Below, piece after piece: positions 13,374 through 16,417 of a DNA stretch of 16,417 bases (positions are counted from its first letter, which is position 1; each line of letters starts with the position of its first letter). A program made the translations under genes and the position numbers. Origin of the DNA: an uncultured Agathobaculum sp. (GTDB taxonomy: Bacteria; Bacillota; Clostridia; Oscillospirales; Butyricicoccaceae); the NCBI GenBank assembly GCA_944376955.1, contig CALWEB010000005.1, forward strand, positions 1-16,417. The letters are read 5' to 3'. The notes under the pieces were generated by a model. That model ran no database searches, had not been told where the DNA came from, and saw only the letters and a list, made by a program, of their open reading frames with translations.

Positions 13374-14033
13374 ATGAGAATGCGCAAAAAGAAAAATCTT
13401 GACATTCGCTTTGCCGCTTGCGCGGATGTGATGGCGTTTGAGCCGAAGGAAAAGCGCGGCAAATGGCGCGCGCTGTTTGGAAATGACCATCCGCTGCACG
13501 TCGAAATCGGCTGCGGCAAGGGACGTTTTGCTATCGGCATGGCGGAACAGCATCCGGATGTGAATTTCATCGCGGTCGAGCGGGAAGAGGGCGCGCTGAT
13601 CATGGCGGCGGAACGCTGCCAGCAGCATCCGCTGCCCAATCTGCGGTTTGTGTCCTTTGACGCGGCGGAGCTGCGCGACGTGTTTGCACCCGGTGAAGTA
13701 GACCGCATCTATCTGAACTTTTCCGACCCATGGCCGCCCAACCGGCAGCGCAAGCGTCGTCTGACCTGGCGTGCCTATCTTGAGGTGTATGACGAAATCC
13801 TCAAGCAGCAGGGCGATATCTGCTTCAAGACCGATAATCAGCGGTTTTTTGAGTGGACGTTGCAGGAAATCTGCCAGTTTGGCTGGCTGCTGCAAAATAT
13901 TTCGCTGGATTTGCATCACTCGGATTTTGAGGGCAATGTGATGACCGAATACGAGGAGAAGTTCTCGTCCGAGGGCGCACGTATCTACCGGCTGGAGGCA
14001 CGGCGCCGTCTGCCGGAGTTTCTGAAAAAGTGA
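13374..14033 (+). CDS. trmB: tRNA (guanine-N7-)-methyltransferase
   Basis: This methylates G46 in the tRNA variable loop using S-adenosylmethionine. The product is 219 residues, a normal length. The SAM-binding motif EIGCGKGRF is at 44-52, an acidic residue after it is in FIAVERE (65-71), the family signature NFSDPWPPNRQRKRR is at 115-129, FKTDN is at 151-155 and the C-terminal TEYEEKF is present. The N-terminal segment is basic (MRMRKKKN). The start ATG at 13374 has AAAAAGGGG at 13355-13363. A second in-frame ATG at 13380 is less well spaced. It is a single-gene unit between a promoter and a strong terminator. Confidence 0.97.
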   Translation: MRMRKKKNLDIRFAACADVMAFEPKEKRGKWRALFGNDHPLHVEIGCGKGRFAIGMAEQHPDVNFIAVEREEGALIMAAERCQQHPLPNLRFVSFDAAELRDVFAPGEVDRIYLNFSDPWPPNRQRKRRLTWRAYLEVYDEILKQQGDICFKTDNQRFFEWTLQEICQFGWLLQNISLDLHHSDFEGNVMTEYEEKFSSEGARIYRLEARRRLPEFLKK

Positions 14034-14048
14034 TAATGCAGTGAAAAG

Positions 14049-14072
14049 AGCGGCCTTTTGGCCGCTTTTTTT
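14049..14072 (+). terminator. Terminator after trmB
   Basis: A 7-bp stem AGCGGCC/GGCCGCT (14049-14055 with 14060-14066) with loop TTTT is followed by a T run. Confidence 0.9.
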
Positions 14073-14098
14073 CGTGCCGCAGCGACAGAATGTTATTC

Positions 14099-14126
14099 TT
14101 GACATATGCCGGAAATGTGTTATGAT
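14099..14126 (+). promoter_or_regulatory. Sigma-A promoter of the NifX-like/DUF134 operon
   Basis: TTGACA (14099-14104), 16-base spacer, TATGAT (14121-14126). The -35 overlaps the first CATATGCCGG copy, so binding there would interfere with polymerase. Confidence 0.85.
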
Positions 14127-14154
14127 AGATTTATAACCGGCATATGCCGGAAAT
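14103..14154 (+). promoter_or_regulatory. Candidate operator: repeated CATATGCCGGAAAT with a 14-bp palindrome
   Basis: CATATGCCGGAAAT occurs twice in direct orientation (14103-14116 and 14141-14154). The second copy is part of the perfect palindrome CCGGCATATGCCGG (14137-14150), just downstream of the predicted start site. The first copy overlaps the -35. The obvious candidate binder is the DUF134 HTH protein encoded second in the same operon, which would make this autoregulatory. The sites are seen directly; the binder is inferred. Confidence 0.6.
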
Positions 14155-14174
14155 AAGAACGGAGGCACAATTCC

Positions 14175-14579
14175 ATGAAAATTGCAGTCACTTATGAGGA
14201 TGGTCAGGTGTTCCAACATTTTGGTCATACCGCCCAGCTCAAAGTATATGAGGCCAAGGATGGGAAAATCCTATCATCGCAGGTTGTGGACACCAACGGC
14301 AGCGGTCATGGTGCGCTCGCAGGCTTTCTGGCCGCGCAGGGCGTGGATACGCTGATCTGCGGCGGCATCGGCGGTGGTGCGCAGGCTGCGTTGGCGGAAG
14401 CAAATATCCGCCTGCTCGGCGGCGTGCAGGGCAGCGCAGATGCAGCGGTGGAGGCCTTCCTGTCCGGTTCGTTGGCATATAACCCGGATGTCAAGTGCAG
14501 CCACAATGAACACCACGGGGAAGGGCACGATTGCTCCTCGCACAGTGGCCATTATTGTGGCGGCCATTGCCACGGCTAA
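14175..14579 (+). CDS. NifX/NifB-type dinitrogenase iron-molybdenum cofactor domain protein with His/Cys tail
   Basis: The 134-residue protein has a small NifX-like domain (1-105: MKIAVTYEDGQVFQHFGH and ICGGIGGGAQAAL). This domain is known to bind iron-molybdenum cofactor precursors or metal clusters in nitrogen fixers, and it is widespread in anaerobes without nitrogenase. Residues 108-134 form a metal-binding tail with 8 His and 4 Cys. GGAGG at 14161-14165 precedes the ATG. It is first in a two-gene operon with a DUF134 regulator 3 bases downstream. No nif genes are nearby, so a role in metal storage, transfer or sensing is more likely than nitrogen fixation; that is inference. Confidence 0.88.
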   Translation: MKIAVTYEDGQVFQHFGHTAQLKVYEAKDGKILSSQVVDTNGSGHGALAGFLAAQGVDTLICGGIGGGAQAALAEANIRLLGGVQGSADAAVEAFLSGSLAYNPDVKCSHNEHHGEGHDCSSHSGHYCGGHCHG

Positions 14580-14582
14580 ACC

Positions 14583-14945
14583 ATGCCCAGACCGAAGAAA
14601 TGCCGCCGCGTGTGCGGATTGCCGGCTTGCCGCGAGTTTGCCCCGCGCGGTGCGGGCTGTATGGGTGATCCGGTCACGATGGGGCTGGACGAATACGAAG
14701 TGATTCGGCTGATTGACCTAGAGGGGATGCAGCAGGAGCAGGCAGCGGTGCAGATGGGCGTGGCACGTACAACCGTGCAGTCGATCTATTTCGCCGCACG
14801 ACGCAAGATGGCAGACGCATTGGTAAACGGCCGTGCGCTGCGCATCGACGGCGGCGATGTGGAAGTATGCGAAAAGCGCGCCCAGTGTGGGCGACGCGGT
14901 TGCTGTGGGCATCACGGCTGCACAAAACAAAAACCGGAAGGCTGA
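14583..14945 (+). CDS. DUF134 (UPF0251) helix-turn-helix protein
   Basis: The 120-residue protein starts MPRPKKCRRVCG, typical of the family, which often lies beside NifX-like proteins. A sigma-region-4-like HTH occupies about 38-75 (YEVIRLIDLEGMQQEQAAVQMGVARTTVQSIYF). Nine cysteines (7, 11, 16, 26, 96, 102, 107, 108, 113) and two histidines (110, 111) suggest metal or iron-sulfur binding. It probably regulates its own operon in response to metal or redox state. There is no good ribosome binding site before the ATG; the start is 3 bases after the previous stop, so translational coupling is likely. The TGA stop is the loop of the terminator hairpin. Confidence 0.88.
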   Translation: MPRPKKCRRVCGLPACREFAPRGAGCMGDPVTMGLDEYEVIRLIDLEGMQQEQAAVQMGVARTTVQSIYFAARRKMADALVNGRALRIDGGDVEVCEKRAQCGRRGCCGHHGCTKQKPEG

Positions 14946-14959
14946 GCCTTCCGGTTTTT
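14929..14959. terminator. Bidirectional terminator between DUF134 and the phosphoribosyltransferase-like gene
   Basis: A 9-bp core stem CCGGAAGGC/GCCTTCCGG (14934-14942 with 14946-14954) is extended by A/T pairs, with T runs on both strands. The loop is the TGA stop codon of the plus-strand gene. Confidence 0.88.
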
Positions 14960-14962
14960 CTG

Positions 14963-15601
14963 TTACAGTTTGGTGTAGCCGCGTGGGGTGACGATGGCAT
15001 CCAGCGGTACGCCTGCCGCGCAGGCAGGACAGTTTTTGCCGCGCACAAAGTTGTGGTAATGCGGGAAATCCTCGCCGGAAAACAGGCTGAAAACCGGCTT
15101 GCCGTCCAGTTCGGAGATATTGGAAAACAGCGCCGAGTACCCCGCAACGCGGCCGCCGTAGTATTCGATGCACTCACGCGTCTGCGACAGGGTCTGTCCG
15201 GTGGAAGCCGTGTTGACCAGTACCAGCACGTTGCGGTGTTCGATCATGGGACGCAGGTTGTCCGCAAACATAAATTGGCCGTTGACATTGCTGTCCGGCT
15301 CGACGAGATAAATGGCTTTGTTGGTGTTCAGGCTGCCGATACCGGAGTTGGCAAGCTCTCTGGCGACATATGCGCCGATGTACTCGGTGCCCTCCAGGCA
15401 GAGCAGCGTGTCCACGCTGACCGAGGAAAACCGGAATGCGATGCTGCGCGCGGCCTCCAGTGCCATCGCCATGTTGTGTTTGATCTCGGACATATCAATA
15501 TAGTAATTGATATGGGAATGGTTGGTTGCAAAATGACCCGGAATTGCGTCTGCATACAGGCGCTTGTTGGAACGGGAAATGATTCGGATCGGCTGCTGCA
15601 T
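14963..15601 (-). CDS. Phosphoribosyltransferase-like protein (orotate PRTase-like fold)
   Basis: The 212-residue protein has the order of a type I phosphoribosyltransferase. An early segment VDTLLCLEGTEYIGAYVARELA (63-84) is followed by the PRPP-loop region VLVLVNTASTGQTLSQ (125-140) and a C-terminal CPACAAGVPLDAI (191-203). The usual acidic pair of the PRPP loop (DDxxTTG) is changed to VNTASTG, so catalysis on PRPP may be lost or altered. The CxxC near the end could bind metal. The start at 15601 has AAAGGTGGT 6 bases upstream. It has its own promoter and a shared terminator. Substrate and role are unknown: it could be a non-catalytic, nucleotide-sensing relative. Confidence 0.7.
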   Translation of the reverse strand: MQQPIRIISRSNKRLYADAIPGHFATNHSHINYYIDMSEIKHNMAMALEAARSIAFRFSSVSVDTLLCLEGTEYIGAYVARELANSGIGSLNTNKAIYLVEPDSNVNGQFMFADNLRPMIEHRNVLVLVNTASTGQTLSQTRECIEYYGGRVAGYSALFSNISELDGKPVFSLFSGEDFPHYHNFVRGKNCPACAAGVPLDAIVTPRGYTKL

Positions 15602-15643
15602 AATGTGACCACCTTTCTATATCCGTTATAAAATCACAAGCAT

Positions 15644-15672
15644 ATTATAGCGCAATTTTATGCACAGGGCAA
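15644..15672 (-). promoter_or_regulatory. Sigma-A promoter of the phosphoribosyltransferase-like gene
   Basis: On the minus strand TTGCCC (15672-15667), 17-base spacer, TATAAT (15649-15644), with a leader of about 35 bases to the ATG. Confidence 0.75.
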
Positions 15673-15703
15673 GAAAAAGCGGTGGAACCCGCTGTACGGC
15701 GAT

Positions 15704-15734
15704 AAAAAACCCTGCTGCAGAAAGCAGCAGGGTT
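15704..15734 (-). terminator. Terminator of the infC-rpmI-rplT operon
   Basis: An 11-bp stem AACCCTGCTGC/GCAGCAGGGTT (15708-15718 with 15724-15734) is followed by a run of T on the minus strand, 12 bases after the rplT stop. Confidence 0.9.
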
Positions 15735-15746
15735 GGCAGCTGAAGA

Positions 15747-16100
15747 TTAAAGCGCAGCCTTCGCCTTTTCAGCGAGCGCTGCGAAAGCAGCCTTGTCGTT
15801 GACGGCCAGATCCGCGAGCATCTTGCGGTTCAGATCGATACCGGCCTTCTTCAGGCCGTTCATGAAGCGGCTGTAGTTCATGTCGCAGGACTTGGCAGCA
15901 GCCGAAATACGGGTGATCCACAGGCGGCGGAAGTCGCGCTTCTTGTGCTTGCGGCCAATATACGCGTACTTCAGGCTCTTCATGACCGCCTGGTTGGCTA
16001 CACGGTAGTGCGTGGACTTTGCGCCCCAGTAGCCCTTTGCACGCTTGAGGATCTTCTTTCTTCTTTTGCGCGTCATCATTGCGCCCTTAACTCTTGCCAT
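15747..16100 (-). CDS. rplT: 50S ribosomal protein bL20
   Basis: The 117-residue basic protein binds 23S rRNA early in large-subunit assembly. In Firmicutes it also represses its own operon by binding the infC leader, which lies outside this window. The N-terminal MARVKGAMMTRKRRKKILKRAKGYWG and the central YAYIGRKHKKRDFRRLWITRI are family signatures. Its size is standard. AGGAGG precedes the ATG. It is the last gene of the minus-strand operon, 33 bases after rpmI. Confidence 0.98.
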   Translation of the reverse strand: MARVKGAMMTRKRRKKILKRAKGYWGAKSTHYRVANQAVMKSLKYAYIGRKHKKRDFRRLWITRISAAAKSCDMNYSRFMNGLKKAGIDLNRKMLADLAVNDKAAFAALAEKAKAAL

Positions 16101-16133
16101 TGTGTTTGCCTCCTATATGAAAGATGTTGTTAC

Positions 16134-16337
16134 TTACTTGTACGGCAGCAGACGCTTGAGCTGCGCTACGTTCGTGGAATCCGCGAAGCCTTCCTTGCGG
16201 AGGTGGCGCTTCAGCTTGGTCGTCTTACCATGGCCGTTGAGCAGGTGACGCTTGCCGACATGGCCGCGCTTGAACTTGCCGTTCTTGGTTACGGAGAATC
16301 TTTTCTTTGCACCGCTGTGCGTTTTGATCTTAGGCAT
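16134..16337 (-). CDS. rpmI: 50S ribosomal protein bL35
   Basis: The 67-residue protein starts MPKIKTHSGAKKRF and is rich in Lys and Arg, which is diagnostic of bL35. It sits between infC and rplT in the conserved order. GAGAGGAG lies before its ATG. Confidence 0.98.
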   Translation of the reverse strand: MPKIKTHSGAKKRFSVTKNGKFKRGHVGKRHLLNGHGKTTKLKRHLRKEGFADSTNVAQLKRLLPYK

Positions 16338-16379
16338 TAGGTTTGCTCCTCTCTGAATTTGCGCGCAAGGCGCTTTTGT

Positions 16380-16417
16380 TTACTTGTCCTTAAGGGGCGC
16401 CAGAAACATCAGCATCT
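16380..16417 (-). CDS. infC: Translation initiation factor IF-3, last residues only
   Basis: The minus-strand frame encodes MLMFLAPLKDK followed by TAA (16380-16382), then continues out of the window. Position just before rpmI and similarity to IF-3 C-termini (methionine-rich MFLxP) support the call. Only about 12 codons are visible, and the gene spacing to rpmI is 42 bases. Confidence 0.8.
   Translation of the reverse strand, partial: MLMFLAPLKDK

Noticed and set aside
13293..14228. 311-residue open frame on the minus strand opposite trmB
   Set aside because: It lies antisense to a clear trmB, has no recognisable motif, and its start has no proper ribosome binding site. It is an artefact of GC-rich codon use.

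Overview
The window looks like chromosomal DNA of a moderately GC-rich, low-oxygen Firmicute of class Clostridia, probably Oscillospirales (Butyricicoccus/Agathobaculum-like). The grounds are AGGAGG-type ribosome binding sites, sigma-A promoters, rho-independent terminators after most transcription units, the bL20/bL35/IF-3 cluster, a LUD-domain protein, a NifX-like/DUF134 pair and a DUF4179-type anti-sigma gene. The genus is an inference. No prophage genes, transposase, CRISPR array or rRNA was seen.

Layout from left to right. (1) 3' part of ftsZ, a terminator, then corA behind a possible 19-codon leader ORF and two competing hairpins. (2) A minus-strand ECF sigma/anti-sigma pair, divergent from a membrane GT2 glycosyltransferase. 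(3) A four-gene minus-strand operon: secreted GHL10 (DUF187) protein, acyl-ACP thioesterase, a nucleotidyltransferase-like protein that has lost its catalytic residues, and a HEPN protein. (4) A divergent pyridoxal/pyridoxamine kinase. (5) tRNA-Gly(GCC) with a consensus promoter and leader hairpin, followed by a small mosaic holding a 29-bp direct copy of the tRNA 3' end and an 18-bp inverted copy of its middle. (6) An XRE-type HTH protein with four membrane segments. (7) malQ followed by a single-ORF fusion of a HAD phosphatase and a LUD domain. (8) trmB, divergent from malQ. (9) A NifX-like/DUF134 operon with a 14-bp palindrome beside its promoter. (10) A phosphoribosyltransferase-like gene with an altered PRPP loop. 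(11) rplT, rpmI and the last codons of infC.

Most genes are core or widely shared. The points most worth a second look are the corA leader with its mutually exclusive hairpins, the HEPN/degenerate-MNT pair, the tRNA-Gly mosaic, the HAD-LUD fusion, the CCGGCATATGCCGG operator candidate, and the phosphoribosyltransferase-like protein with a changed PRPP signature. I saw no clear-cut entirely new multi-gene system. These are candidates of varying strength, all read by eye without database searches.
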